Positions 1 through 9,447 of a DNA stretch of 12,752 bases are shown piece by piece. Source of the stretch: an uncultured Bacteroidales bacterium (GTDB taxonomy: Bacteria; Bacteroidota; Bacteroidia; Bacteroidales; UBA932); NCBI GenBank assembly GCA_947305045.1, contig CAMZCW010000053.1, positions 1 to 12,752 on the forward strand, written 5' to 3'. The stretch's first letter is position 1. Each line of letters opens with the position of its first letter. The position numbers and the translations under genes were made by a program. The notes below the pieces were generated by a model. The model worked only from the letters and a program-made list of their open reading frames with translations, was not told the DNA's origin and made no database searches.

Positions 1-2023
<2,023 letters not shown>

Positions 2024-2066
2024 TTACCAACTAATCGGCGCAAAAACACCTGCTTTCTAAATCATA

Positions 2067-2097
2067 CAAAATTAGTGAAAAATATACAAAAAAACAA
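2067..2097 (-). promoter_or_regulatory. gyrB promoter, Bacteroidota type
   Basis: Reading the minus strand, TTG at 2097-2095 is followed after exactly 20 nt by TAATTTTG at 2074-2067, which matches the TAnnTTTG -7 box. Transcription would begin near 2062, leaving a leader of about 55 nt. The TTG lies in the U-tract of the upstream terminator. The match is seen in the sequence; activity is inferred. Confidence 0.7.
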
Positions 2098-2120
2098 GCC
2101 CCTTGTCTGCGACAAAAGGC
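2088..2120 (-). terminator. Intrinsic terminator after the TPR/beta-barrel operon
   Basis: The minus-strand transcript forms a 10-bp stem from 2120-2111 and 2107-2098 (GCCTTTTGTC with GACAAGGGGC, two G-U wobbles) around a GCA triloop. It is followed directly by TTGTTTTTTT (2097-2088). It lies 22 nt after the stop codon of the beta-barrel gene, so gyrB probably does not depend on read-through. Confidence 0.8.
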
Positions 2121-2141
2121 TGTTTTATAAAGATTTTTTTC

Positions 2142-3746
2142 CTAGATACTGAAGGTAGCGCCCACAGTGAAGTAAATACCCTGCTCCGCATACAGGGGAA
2201 CCCGCTGAATAGCCTGGTTCAGGAGGTTTGCGCCCTTCACCCACAGGCCCAGCTGACGGGTCATCTGGAAGTTGGCCTGAACGCCCAAATCCACAAAGCC
2301 GGGCACCTTTACCGGGCCGGGCAAAGCCGAACGGCCTTCCACCACCACGCCGGCCTGAATACGGCCGCCCCAGTTATAGAATGCGTGTCCCTTAGCCTTG
2401 AACGGAGCAGGAGCGAAGAGGGTCTCCTCGAATTTCGGGATGAGGGTATAGCCGTAGTAAATATTGGCCCCCACATCCAGTTTTTCGCTCTTCCAGCCGG
2501 CATCCGCTATTACATAGAAGGTGTGGAGCGGACTGGCATAGCCCATGGAAGGGAGCCCGTCCACAGGGTTCGTGAGGCCCCAGGTCCAGGCGTTCTCATC
2601 CCACTTGTAGCCAACACGCACATCGTAATGGAAGCGCGAAACGAAGTTCCCCCGTATGCCCAACGCCGCATTCACACGGGTAATCATATTGTCCGTATGC
2701 CAAGCTGCACCACGCATGAAGGGATTCTGCGCCAGGAGTTTATCGTAGGAGATAAGATTATCCCCGCCGATGGCCTGGAAATACAGCGCCGCCTTACCCG
2801 GAGCCAGGTTGAAGTTAATGTGAACATCCGGGAACACAATGCCGCCGGGGTGCTGGCAAAAGCCCTCGGAGCGGAAGAGGAAGCCCACTTTGACGCCCAG
2901 TTTCATGCTGAATCGGCCCGTATTAAACAGGTAGTGCGGAAGAAAGCCGATATTGCCGGCATAGCCGTCATTCTGCCCTACCGTCTCTGCAAACAAGCCC
3001 ATGAGCACATGGTGAGCGCCCAGATTGGCGCCCAAGGTGGCATCCGACATGGTATGCAATTCATAGAAACCCTGCGAACCGATGTAAGCGACACGCGTAC
3101 CGGCATTGTATTCAAAAGCATGGGCCGGAGCGCTTTTAACGCGAGCCTGCAGCTGCCACAGGTTATTGGAATAATTCACCTCCCGCACGTCCGTTGCCGT
3201 AGTGTTCTTGTACTTGACATCCGCCGTGAATGTGCCGCCGGTCCAGGAATAAAGGGCATCCACGCCCAGGGTGGACTGCAAGTTGTGGCCGGAGCGATAA
3301 GTACCGTCCGGGAGCAGTACCTTGTCCTGTACGGTGATTTTGCGGTACTTGCCGATATACGAGTGGTGATCCCCATACACATTCAGGCGGAAATTCCTTT
3401 TACGCACGGGCGACCATACCACGGTGGCTTCCGGATGAAGACCATAGCCTGCTCCCAGGCGCACGTACAGGGTCCCTTCATCCGACAGGCGCGGCTGGGG
3501 ACGCATCTGCACCAGGTAAGGCTTGAACTCATAGGAGCCCTGATAAGGCGTATTGCGCACGCTGTAGTCCATGTCCAGATTAAAGCTGTACACGGAATCC
3601 GGTACGGAAAGCAGCTGGCTGGGCTTGTCAATTCCGCCGGCCTCACGGGCGTAGGTATTGGTCACCTCCACGACGGGATTCAGGTTTTGGGCAAAAAGAC
3701 CGGCGCTGACACAGAGCGCGGCGGCGGTTATGATGTACTTTTTCAT
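2142..3746 (-). CDS. Outer-membrane beta-barrel protein, TonB-receptor-like C-terminus
   Basis: This is a 534-residue predicted outer-membrane protein. An N-terminal Sec signal (MKK, hydrophobic core, LFAQ before N21) is typical of Bacteroidota. The rest alternates polar and hydrophobic residues with many aromatics, as in transmembrane beta-strands. The end (ANLLNQAIQRVPLYAEQGIYFTVGATFSI region, about 506-534) resembles the last strands of TonB-dependent receptors, including the NLLNQ turn. There is no room for a plug or carboxypeptidase-like domain: the protein is shorter than the usual 700-1100 residues of those receptors and starts straight into a short linker and barrel. It is therefore better seen as a plugless barrel or receptor-like porin. 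Only 4 nt separate it from the TPR gene, so the two are cotranscribed and probably work together. Substrate and role are unknown. Confidence 0.85.
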   Translation of the reverse strand: MKKYIITAAALCVSAGLFAQNLNPVVEVTNTYAREAGGIDKPSQLLSVPDSVYSFNLDMDYSVRNTPYQGSYEFKPYLVQMRPQPRLSDEGTLYVRLGAGYGLHPEATVVWSPVRKRNFRLNVYGDHHSYIGKYRKITVQDKVLLPDGTYRSGHNLQSTLGVDALYSWTGGTFTADVKYKNTTATDVREVNYSNNLWQLQARVKSAPAHAFEYNAGTRVAYIGSQGFYELHTMSDATLGANLGAHHVLMGLFAETVGQNDGYAGNIGFLPHYLFNTGRFSMKLGVKVGFLFRSEGFCQHPGGIVFPDVHINFNLAPGKAALYFQAIGGDNLISYDKLLAQNPFMRGAAWHTDNMITRVNAALGIRGNFVSRFHYDVRVGYKWDENAWTWGLTNPVDGLPSMGYASPLHTFYVIADAGWKSEKLDVGANIYYGYTLIPKFEETLFAPAPFKAKGHAFYNWGGRIQAGVVVEGRSALPGPVKVPGFVDLGVQANFQMTRQLGLWVKGANLLNQAIQRVPLYAEQGIYFTVGATFSI

Positions 3747-3750
3747 ACTT

Positions 3751-6669
3751 CTACTGCAATTTACGGAGTCTGAGTTCTACCTGGTCCAGGACGTCGTCCT
3801 GCGGGCCGGTGGAAGTGTAACCGGAACGGATGCTCTCAAAGGTCGCTTTTGCCTGCGCCAGGTTCCCCTGCTCGGCAAAACTGTCGCCCAGGACAATGAA
3901 GGCCTTGGCCAGCCAGTAGTTCTGGCCGCCGGCTTTCTCTGCAAAGCTGTACACCTTTTCCTGGATGCCCTCAAACTGGCCGCGGTCATACAGGTCCTGG
4001 ATAATAAGGCAGGCAGCCTCCGCCCCTTCATCGGTGGAAGGAGCCTTGGCCAGCAGCTGGAATTCCTCAAACGCCTCCTTGCGGCGGCTGCTGCTCAGGA
4101 AAGATTTGGCGCGCACATAATGGGCTTCCCGCTGCAGTTCCAGGTCCTCCGAGCGGAGCACCACCTCTGCATTCGCTATGGCGTCTTCCCACTGACGGGC
4201 ACGGAAAGCGGAACGCATAAGGCCGATGGTAGCCAGTTCCTGGTTGGCGCCCATCCTGGCATGTTCCTTCAACTGGAGATATGCCTGATAGGCATTGGCG
4301 TAGCTGCCCAGCTCATACTGCAGAACGGCGTATTGCATCCGGGCCGTTTCCTGCAGGGCACCGTCCAGGCCGGCCTCCAGGGCTGCCTGATACAGGTCTG
4401 CCGCCTGCTCACGCTGGCCGGCAGCGCGCTGGCAGTCCGCCAGGTAGAACTTGGCTTTGGCGCCGTAAATGGCCTGCGGATATTTGTCCAGGTATGCCTG
4501 AAGGGTGCTTTGCGCCTTGGCATAGTCTCCGGAAAGGTAAATTTGCTCTGCGCTGGAAAAATACACTTCCTCTTTCTGGGCTTCCGTACGTCCCGCGCCG
4601 CCCAGGCTGTTCACATAGGCCAGATAAGCCTCCGGATCCTCCCGGGTGCGGTAAATGGCCTCGATGGCCAGGAGGGCGTCTTCTGCGTATTCACCGCCCT
4701 GGGCCACCACTTCCTTATAGCAGGCCAGGGCTTCATCGCTGCGGCCGGCGTTGCGGTTCACCATGCCCAGTTCCAGCATGGCCTTTGCGCTCAACGCCGG
4801 ATCGGCGGTGGCGCTGCGGAGCGTCCTGAAGGTGCGGATGGCATTGTCATCGTCCTTAATGGCGACATAGGCACGGCCCAGCTCATACAGCGATTCTCCG
4901 TAATAGGGAGTACCGGGGGTGGCACGAATGGCATCCTCCAGGAAACGCACCTTGCGGGCATTGTCCTGAAGCAGACCGCATGCCACGCCGGCACGATAGC
5001 GCGGGTACAGGTTGGCCGGATTGGGATAGTCTGCCATCTGCCGCTCATAGGCGGCGACGGCGGTACCATAATTGCCGCTGAAGAAGTAGCAGTCACCCAC
5101 GCGGATTTGAGCATCCTCGCCCATCAGGCGGGCATCCCCTTCCAGATAGTTCTCGAACCACCTGAGGGCCTTTTCGTAATCTGCCTCCTTGAAGTAGGTG
5201 TAGGCCATCTGGTAAGAGAGGAGCTGGCCTTCCGGACGGTTTTTCAGGGCCGACAAGTTGTACAGGTCCGTCAGGATATCCCGGGCTTCCGTGTATTTGC
5301 CGTCCCGATAAAGGGCCTCTGCCTGGTAGTAGCGGGCCAGCTGGTTGAAGCCTTCCCGACGGGGGCTGTAATACGCAGCCGCCTTCAAGTGCGGTACGGC
5401 ACTGCGCCAGGAGCCGCTTTCCATCAGCTCGCGGGCCCGCAGGAAGTAGGCCTTCATGTAGTTGGCCTGCATGTCCGGACGAAGTTCATCAATGTGGTCA
5501 TAGGCCTCCACGGCTCCCACGTAGTCGTGATTCTGGAGGGCCACCATGGCCATATAGGAATAAATCTGATCCCCCTTGGACAGGGCATTGTACTTTTGAA
5601 GATATTCCTGGAAAGGAGCCGTGTCCCGGTTCAGGTCGAAGGCCAGTTTGGCGTAGTTGTACAAGGCGTCCTCCTGGATGTCCGGCGTATAACTGAGGGC
5701 CGATGCCTCTTTGAAAGCATCCATGGCCGCCACCTTGTTGCGCAACTGGATATAGCTGTAGCCCAGCTGATAAGCGGCGACCTGCCCCAGGGAGTCCGTA
5801 CGGTTTTCCATCCGGCTGAAGTTTTCCACGGCGCCCTCCCAATTCTCTATCACATAGTTGATTTCTCCGGCGTAGAAATAGTCGCTGCGGGTAAGCGCCC
5901 CTTTATGGCGAAGATTCTTTTCATAGTAGTTGCGCGCCTTGTCCACATCCCCCTTGATGAGGTAGGTCTCGCTCATGATGCGGGCCAGATGGGGCCTGCG
6001 CTCTTCCGGAACCTTATTGAACAAGTCCTCGCCGAAGCGGAGTACGTAGTCATAATCTTTCTCGTTGAAGCGGCACTCCAGGATGTAATAATTGGCCTGC
6101 GCAACGAAACGATGGTCCTTGGCAGCCAGTTCAAACCAGCGGGAGGCCTCCTTGAAATCCTTCTGGGCATAATAGATATACCCCAGGGTGTAGTATGACG
6201 GGGCGGTATAGTCCGAGTACGGGAGGTCTTGCATGCGCAGCATCAGCCCTTTGGCGCGGTCCCACTCACCCTGCGCAAAAGCGCTGTAGCCCAGCTTGTA
6301 AGTATATTCCGGCCGCTGGCTTTTCTGGACATCCCCGGCAGAGATCTGATTGAACAACTGAAGGGCTTCCTCGTACCGTTCCTGGTCAAAATAAGACAGG
6401 CCCAGCTGGTAACGCACCTGCGGAACCAGGAGATTTTCATGATAACGGGCGATGAATGCCTTGGCAAGGTCATGGGAATGAGGCATTTTGAGCTGAAGCG
6501 CACAAAGGACGCGATAGCCCTCTGCCATGGGCGTATTGTTACCCTGGACAAGCCGGAGCGTCTCCGAGTACATGCCGGCCCGGTACAAGTCTTTCACCTG
6601 ACTGAAATCCTGTGCATACAGGCCCAAGGCCAGGCTTAAAGCGGCGACAAGCGCAAGATATCTTTTCAT
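3751..6669 (-). CDS. Secreted TPR-repeat protein, 972 residues
   Basis: The product is an exported protein built almost wholly of tetratricopeptide-type helical repeats, the class of protein that scaffolds complexes. MKRYLALVAALSLALGLYAQ is a clear signal peptide with likely cleavage after Q20, so ATG at 6669 is the start; an extension to 6708 would bury the signal and overlap the promoter. TPR-like units recur from about residue 84 (RYQLGLSYFDQERYEEALQLF), with others at about 122-145 and 158-181, and continue to the C-terminus (LGDSFAEQGNLAQAKATFESI). No lipobox cysteine follows the signal, so a periplasmic protein is more likely than a lipoprotein. It is first in an operon with the outer-membrane barrel gene 4 nt downstream, suggesting it binds or assembles that barrel at the periplasmic face. 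No enzymatic domain is visible. The specific function is not known to me. Confidence 0.93.
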   Translation of the reverse strand: MKRYLALVAALSLALGLYAQDFSQVKDLYRAGMYSETLRLVQGNNTPMAEGYRVLCALQLKMPHSHDLAKAFIARYHENLLVPQVRYQLGLSYFDQERYEEALQLFNQISAGDVQKSQRPEYTYKLGYSAFAQGEWDRAKGLMLRMQDLPYSDYTAPSYYTLGYIYYAQKDFKEASRWFELAAKDHRFVAQANYYILECRFNEKDYDYVLRFGEDLFNKVPEERRPHLARIMSETYLIKGDVDKARNYYEKNLRHKGALTRSDYFYAGEINYVIENWEGAVENFSRMENRTDSLGQVAAYQLGYSYIQLRNKVAAMDAFKEASALSYTPDIQEDALYNYAKLAFDLNRDTAPFQEYLQKYNALSKGDQIYSYMAMVALQNHDYVGAVEAYDHIDELRPDMQANYMKAYFLRARELMESGSWRSAVPHLKAAAYYSPRREGFNQLARYYQAEALYRDGKYTEARDILTDLYNLSALKNRPEGQLLSYQMAYTYFKEADYEKALRWFENYLEGDARLMGEDAQIRVGDCYFFSGNYGTAVAAYERQMADYPNPANLYPRYRAGVACGLLQDNARKVRFLEDAIRATPGTPYYGESLYELGRAYVAIKDDDNAIRTFRTLRSATADPALSAKAMLELGMVNRNAGRSDEALACYKEVVAQGGEYAEDALLAIEAIYRTREDPEAYLAYVNSLGGAGRTEAQKEEVYFSSAEQIYLSGDYAKAQSTLQAYLDKYPQAIYGAKAKFYLADCQRAAGQREQAADLYQAALEAGLDGALQETARMQYAVLQYELGSYANAYQAYLQLKEHARMGANQELATIGLMRSAFRARQWEDAIANAEVVLRSEDLELQREAHYVRAKSFLSSSRRKEAFEEFQLLAKAPSTDEGAEAACLIIQDLYDRGQFEGIQEKVYSFAEKAGGQNYWLAKAFIVLGDSFAEQGNLAQAKATFESIRSGYTSTGPQDDVLDQVELRLRKLQ

Positions 6670-6700
6670 GCTGAGTCTATTAAACCAACTAAATCTATAT

Positions 6701-6735
6701 TTTGACAAATTTACAAAAAATTTCCGTTATATTTG
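6701..6735 (+). promoter_or_regulatory. Candidate promoter of ftsE-nth
   Basis: TATATTTG at 6728-6735 matches TAnnTTTG and is 21 nt before the ftsE ATG, so the leader would be only about 16 nt. TTTG at 6701-6704 could be the -33 element, but the 23-nt spacer is longer than the 20 nt seen at other promoters here. The two divergent promoters overlap and may compete. Confidence 0.5.
6706..6713 (-). promoter_or_regulatory. Candidate -7 box for the TPR/beta-barrel operon
   Basis: TAAATTTG on the minus strand matches TAnnTTTG and lies 36 nt before the ATG at 6669, giving a leader of about 30 nt. No TTG is present at the usual 19-21 nt upstream, so the -33 element is weak or absent. It sits between the -33 and -7 candidates of the divergent ftsE promoter. 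Confidence 0.45.
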
Positions 6736-6756
6736 TATGATTTTGGATTTATTCAC

Positions 6757-7449
6757 ATGGAATCTCTCATTCATTTCAAAGACGCCGACATCCTCAACGG
6801 AGAAACCGTCGTGCTGTATAACCTGGACATGGACATTATGCCCGGAGACTTCGTGTACATTGTAGGCAAAGTGGGCTCCGGCAAAACCTCCATCATCCGC
6901 ACCATCACGGCAGAAAACAAGCTCCTCAAGGGCGAGGGGCAGGCCTGCGGCTACAACCTTCGCTCCCTGAAAAAACGGGACATTCCTTTCCTCAGGCGTT
7001 CCCTGGGCGTGATTTTCCAAGATTTCCAGTTGCTCACAGACCGCAGCGTAGAGGCCAACCTGGAGTTCGTCCTCCGCGCCACCGGCTGGAAGGAGCGGTA
7101 CAGTATCGACAAACGCATTCGGGAAGTGCTGGACGCCGTGGGCATGGGCACCAAGGCCCACAAGATGCCGCACCAGCTGTCCGGCGGCGAACAGCAGCGC
7201 ATTGCCATTGCCCGGGCGCTCCTGAATAAGCCCAAGGCTATCCTGGCAGACGAACCCACCGGCAACCTGGACGGAGAAACGGCCGACGAAATTCTCCAGC
7301 TCCTGATGGACCTGAACCGGGAAGGCACCGCCATTGTCATGGTCACCCACAACCGCGCCATCTTCGAAAAATACCCCGGCCGCGTATTCTCCTGCGAGGG
7401 GGAACAGTGCCACGAAGTCATTGACGAAGGCATCGACGTGGTCCTATGA
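6757..7449 (+). CDS. ftsE: Cell-division ABC transporter ATPase FtsE
   Basis: FtsE is the cytoplasmic ATPase that, with membrane partner FtsX, controls peptidoglycan hydrolases at the division site. The 230-residue product is one ABC domain: Walker A GKVGSGKT (37-44, K43), Q-loop Q88 in FQDFQLL, signature LSGGEQQR (141-148), Walker B AILADEP (D165, E166) and H-loop H198 in VTHN. The 'FQDFQLLTDRSVEANL' region and small size fit FtsE better than LolD or a macrolide exporter ATPase. ATG at 6757 is used because the upstream TTG extension would overlap the promoter and MESLIHFKDADI matches family N-termini. ftsX is not adjacent. The stop overlaps the nth start (ATGA), which suggests translational coupling. 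Confidence 0.94.
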   Translation: MESLIHFKDADILNGETVVLYNLDMDIMPGDFVYIVGKVGSGKTSIIRTITAENKLLKGEGQACGYNLRSLKKRDIPFLRRSLGVIFQDFQLLTDRSVEANLEFVLRATGWKERYSIDKRIREVLDAVGMGTKAHKMPHQLSGGEQQRIAIARALLNKPKAILADEPTGNLDGETADEILQLLMDLNREGTAIVMVTHNRAIFEKYPGRVFSCEGEQCHEVIDEGIDVVL

Positions 7450-8084
7450 CAAAGAAAGAACGGTTCAACAGCATCATCGGCTGGTTCGCGGAAAACCAGC
7501 CCGTGGCGCAGTCGGAGCTGCATTTTGCCAACCCGTACCAGCTGCTGGTGGCGGTGATTCTGAGCGCCCAGTGCACGGACCGGCGGGTAAATCTGGTCAC
7601 CCCTCCCCTTTTCGAGCGTTTTCCTACGCCTGCGGAGCTGTCATCGGCCGGTTTTGACGACGTTTACCCCTACGTAAAGAGCGTTTCCTACCCCAACGCC
7701 AAAGCCCGGCACCTGATTGCCATGGCCCGGATGCTCCTGGCCGATTACAACGGCGAAGTCCCCTCCGACATTGACGCGCTCATGCGCCTGCCGGGCGTAG
7801 GTCGCAAAACCGCCAACGTAATCGCTTCCATCGTGTACGACAAGCCGGTAATTGCCGTAGATACGCATGTGTTCCGCGTGGCGCACCGCCTGGGCCTTTC
7901 CAAAGGGAGCACGCCCTTTGCCGTAGAGCAGGACCTGGAACGCTACATTCCCGTGGAACTGCGCGCCATCTCTCACCACTGGCTTATTCTGCATGGCCGA
8001 TACGTGTGCGTCGCCCGCAAGCCCAAGTGCGCAGAATGCCCCCTCACCGCCTGGTGCCAGGAATTCCCCGTGATTGGTAAGTAA
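7446..8084 (+). CDS. nth: Endonuclease III, DNA glycosylase/AP lyase
   Basis: Endonuclease III removes oxidised pyrimidines from DNA and cuts the abasic site by beta-elimination. The 212-residue product has the usual family length. It shows ILSAQCTDRRVN near residues 38-49, the helix-hairpin-helix LPGVGRKTAN (115-124) with catalytic lysine K121, catalytic aspartate D139 in AVDTHV, and a [4Fe-4S] ligand set C188-x6-C195-x2-C198-x5-C204. All key residues are present, so it should be active; the intact cluster motif and lysine separate it from MutY. Its ATG overlaps the last bases of ftsE by 4 nt and no separate promoter is visible, so it is probably expressed with ftsE. Confidence 0.97.
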   Translation: MTKKERFNSIIGWFAENQPVAQSELHFANPYQLLVAVILSAQCTDRRVNLVTPPLFERFPTPAELSSAGFDDVYPYVKSVSYPNAKARHLIAMARMLLADYNGEVPSDIDALMRLPGVGRKTANVIASIVYDKPVIAVDTHVFRVAHRLGLSKGSTPFAVEQDLERYIPVELRAISHHWLILHGRYVCVARKPKCAECPLTAWCQEFPVIGK

Positions 8085-8154
8085 TTGAGCCTGAGTCAAT
8101 TATTATATAATCCTCGTTCGAATTTTGAACGAGGATTGTATAGTAAGTAATTGA
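8077..8154. repeat. 12-bp direct repeats flanking the convergent intergenic hairpin
   Basis: GTAAGTAATTGA occurs at 8077-8088, where it includes the nth stop codon, and again at 8143-8154. The two copies enclose 54 bp carrying most of the long hairpin. The complement TCAATTA at 8096-8102 can pair with either TAATTGA, so alternative folds are possible. Confidence 0.75.
8100..8146. terminator. Long hairpin, probable bidirectional terminator between nth and the methyltransferase
   Basis: A perfect 11-bp inverted repeat (AATCCTCGTTC 8109-8119, GAACGAGGATT 8127-8137) surrounds a 7-nt loop. A/T pairing with two G-U wobbles extends the stem to about 20 bp (8100-8119 with 8127-8146). It lies between the 3' ends of two convergent genes. 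Flanks are A/T-rich but lack a pure T run, so terminator function is likely rather than certain. Confidence 0.7.
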
Positions 8155-8172
8155 AAATGTGACGATTAGCAG

Positions 8173-9405
8173 TCACGCTGTGCAGACGAAAATCAGGTTG
8201 GCGGATGGCGTGTCGGTGTGCAGGCCGAAGATGTGGACTGCCCCGCCGGACTTTATGCCCAATTTGGCCCGGAGTTGGTCGCTGGTGAGCGGAAGGTTCC
8301 GGGCTGTTACTTCCGCCCGGGGATGTTTCTTGCCGATATCCTTGATGGAACGATTGTTAAGCGGTGTTACTTCAAGGATTTGATACCACTTGCCAAAGGG
8401 TTTGAGGGCCTCCACGGGCTGGTCGCTCAAGTAGGCATGGGTGTGCCGTCCCAGCTTTTGCAGGCCAAACCGGCAGGGCCAGGTAAAGGCGCCCGCCTTG
8501 AGGAGGGGTTTGCCGGGCTCGAAGAGCCAGGCGGGAGATGCCCGATCGGGGTCGGGCATGACGCAGAACGGGGCGGGCATGACGCCCCCGTCACCCCCGG
8601 CTTGACCGGGGGTCTCCCCAGAGGGGGCGGTGATTTCCGCCACGGCACCATTGGAGTACACGGTGAGAGAATACGGACCGGCATAGTCCCGCTCCAGGAG
8701 GAGCAGCAACTCCTTGCACTCCCCTTCCGCGCCCACCACATGCACGGCTTTCACGCAGCCCAGCTGCTTGCAAACCAGGGAAATATCCGCCATGGGCGAT
8801 AACTTGAGCAGCACCAGCGGACAGACCGCCAGAAGCTCTGGCAGGAGTTGCAGCACATCCGGCTGGCAGTCTTCCAGGCGGAAGACCTTACTCCCGTCGG
8901 AAGCGCGCCGCGCCGGATCCAGAAAGAGGATATCCGGATGGAAGGAGCCCAAAATAAGCGGGAGTTTTCCCGCGACGAGTTCCGCGCAGGAAACCGTCAC
9001 GTTAGAGAGCCCCAGGGCCGCGAAATTATGCCGGGCGGCATCGGCAAGCTCCGGGCGCATCTCGTTGTACAGCACCCGGTCAAACAGCTGCGCAAACGCC
9101 CAGCTGTCGACCCCCAAACCGCCCGTCAGGTCTGCCAGGCGGCCCTTTGCTGCAGCCGCAGCAACAGCCGCCTTGTAGCGGGCTGTCTCCGCGGAAGAGC
9201 ACTGCTCCCCGGAAATCCGGAACGGATACCGGAGCGACGGCACCGCATACCACGCAGGGACTTTGTCCCGCAGTTTGCGCCGCACTTCCAGAGTGGTTAA
9301 GGCCAGGTCAAAATCCTCAACTTCAGCTGTATAACGGTCCCGGGCAAGCGCAAGCTTTCCCAGATCGTCCCCTTCATGGGACAATATGAAATCTGCCCAT
9401 TCCAT
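8173..9405 (-). CDS. Class I SAM-dependent methyltransferase with THUMP-like C-terminal domain
   Basis: This 410-residue protein belongs to a Bacteroidota family of Rossmann-fold methyltransferases with a THUMP-like tail, presumed RNA methylases of unknown target. The SAM-binding motif I is ADLTGGLGVDSWAF (91-104), motif IV is LFLDPARR (161-167 region), and VLLKLSPMADI follows at about 198-208; GEGECKELLLLL-type sequence near 226-237 is also family-typical. The C-terminal domain (about 293-395) includes LFEPGKPLLKAG, TPLNNRSIKDI and ARNLPLTSDQLRAKLGI. The start at 9405 (MEWADFILSH) is chosen because the longer reading from 9513 runs through promoter and repeat DNA. Odd feature: residues about 261-291 are encoded by an in-frame palindromic repeat (8533-8629) between the catalytic core and the tail. 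The -7 box ends 4 nt before the ATG, suggesting a leaderless mRNA. Confidence 0.87.
   Translation of the reverse strand: MEWADFILSHEGDDLGKLALARDRYTAEVEDFDLALTTLEVRRKLRDKVPAWYAVPSLRYPFRISGEQCSSAETARYKAAVAAAAAKGRLADLTGGLGVDSWAFAQLFDRVLYNEMRPELADAARHNFAALGLSNVTVSCAELVAGKLPLILGSFHPDILFLDPARRASDGSKVFRLEDCQPDVLQLLPELLAVCPLVLLKLSPMADISLVCKQLGCVKAVHVVGAEGECKELLLLLERDYAGPYSLTVYSNGAVAEITAPSGETPGQAGGDGGVMPAPFCVMPDPDRASPAWLFEPGKPLLKAGAFTWPCRFGLQKLGRHTHAYLSDQPVEALKPFGKWYQILEVTPLNNRSIKDIGKKHPRAEVTARNLPLTSDQLRAKLGIKSGGAVHIFGLHTDTPSANLIFVCTA
8533..8629. repeat. Nested palindromic repeat inside the methyltransferase gene
   Basis: Three inverted repeats lie within about 95 bp. They are ATGCCCGA/TCGGGCAT (8538-8545 with 8552-8559), ACCCCCGG/CCGGGGGT (8593-8600 with 8606-8613), and an outer CGCCCCC/GGGGGCG (8583-8589 with 8623-8629) that encloses the second. 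A 12-nt direct repeat, CGGGCATGACGC, occurs at 8553-8564 and 8574-8585, 21 nt apart and so in frame. Such GC-rich palindromes are typical of dispersed REP-like intergenic repeats. Here the sequence is translated as a Pro/Gly/Asp-rich linker. Confidence 0.8.
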
Positions 9406-9406
9406 A

Positions 9407-9437
9407 TTGCAAAAATACGGAATAATCTTTACATTTG
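9407..9437 (+). promoter_or_regulatory. Promoter of the phosphohexomutase gene
   Basis: TTG at 9407-9409 and TACATTTG at 9430-9437 (TAnnTTTG) are separated by exactly 20 nt. Transcription would start near 9442, giving a leader of about 110 nt that contains the hairpin and 20-bp repeats. The elements interleave with the divergent methyltransferase promoter, so one polymerase should exclude the other. Confidence 0.7.
9410..9417 (-). promoter_or_regulatory. -7 box of the methyltransferase gene, leaderless configuration
   Basis: TATTTTTG on the minus strand matches TAnnTTTG and ends 4 nt before the ATG at 9405, placing the transcription start at or next to the start codon. The position 20 nt upstream reads TTTA rather than TTTG, so the -33 element is weak. 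Confidence 0.5.
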
Positions 9438-9447
9438 TAAAATGAGA

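Noticed and set aside
2103..6198. Long plus-strand frames (2103-3773 and 3658-6198) opposite the barrel and TPR genes
   Set aside because: The minus-strand products have signal peptides, TPR periodicity and a promoter; the plus-strand readings show none of these and overlap each other.
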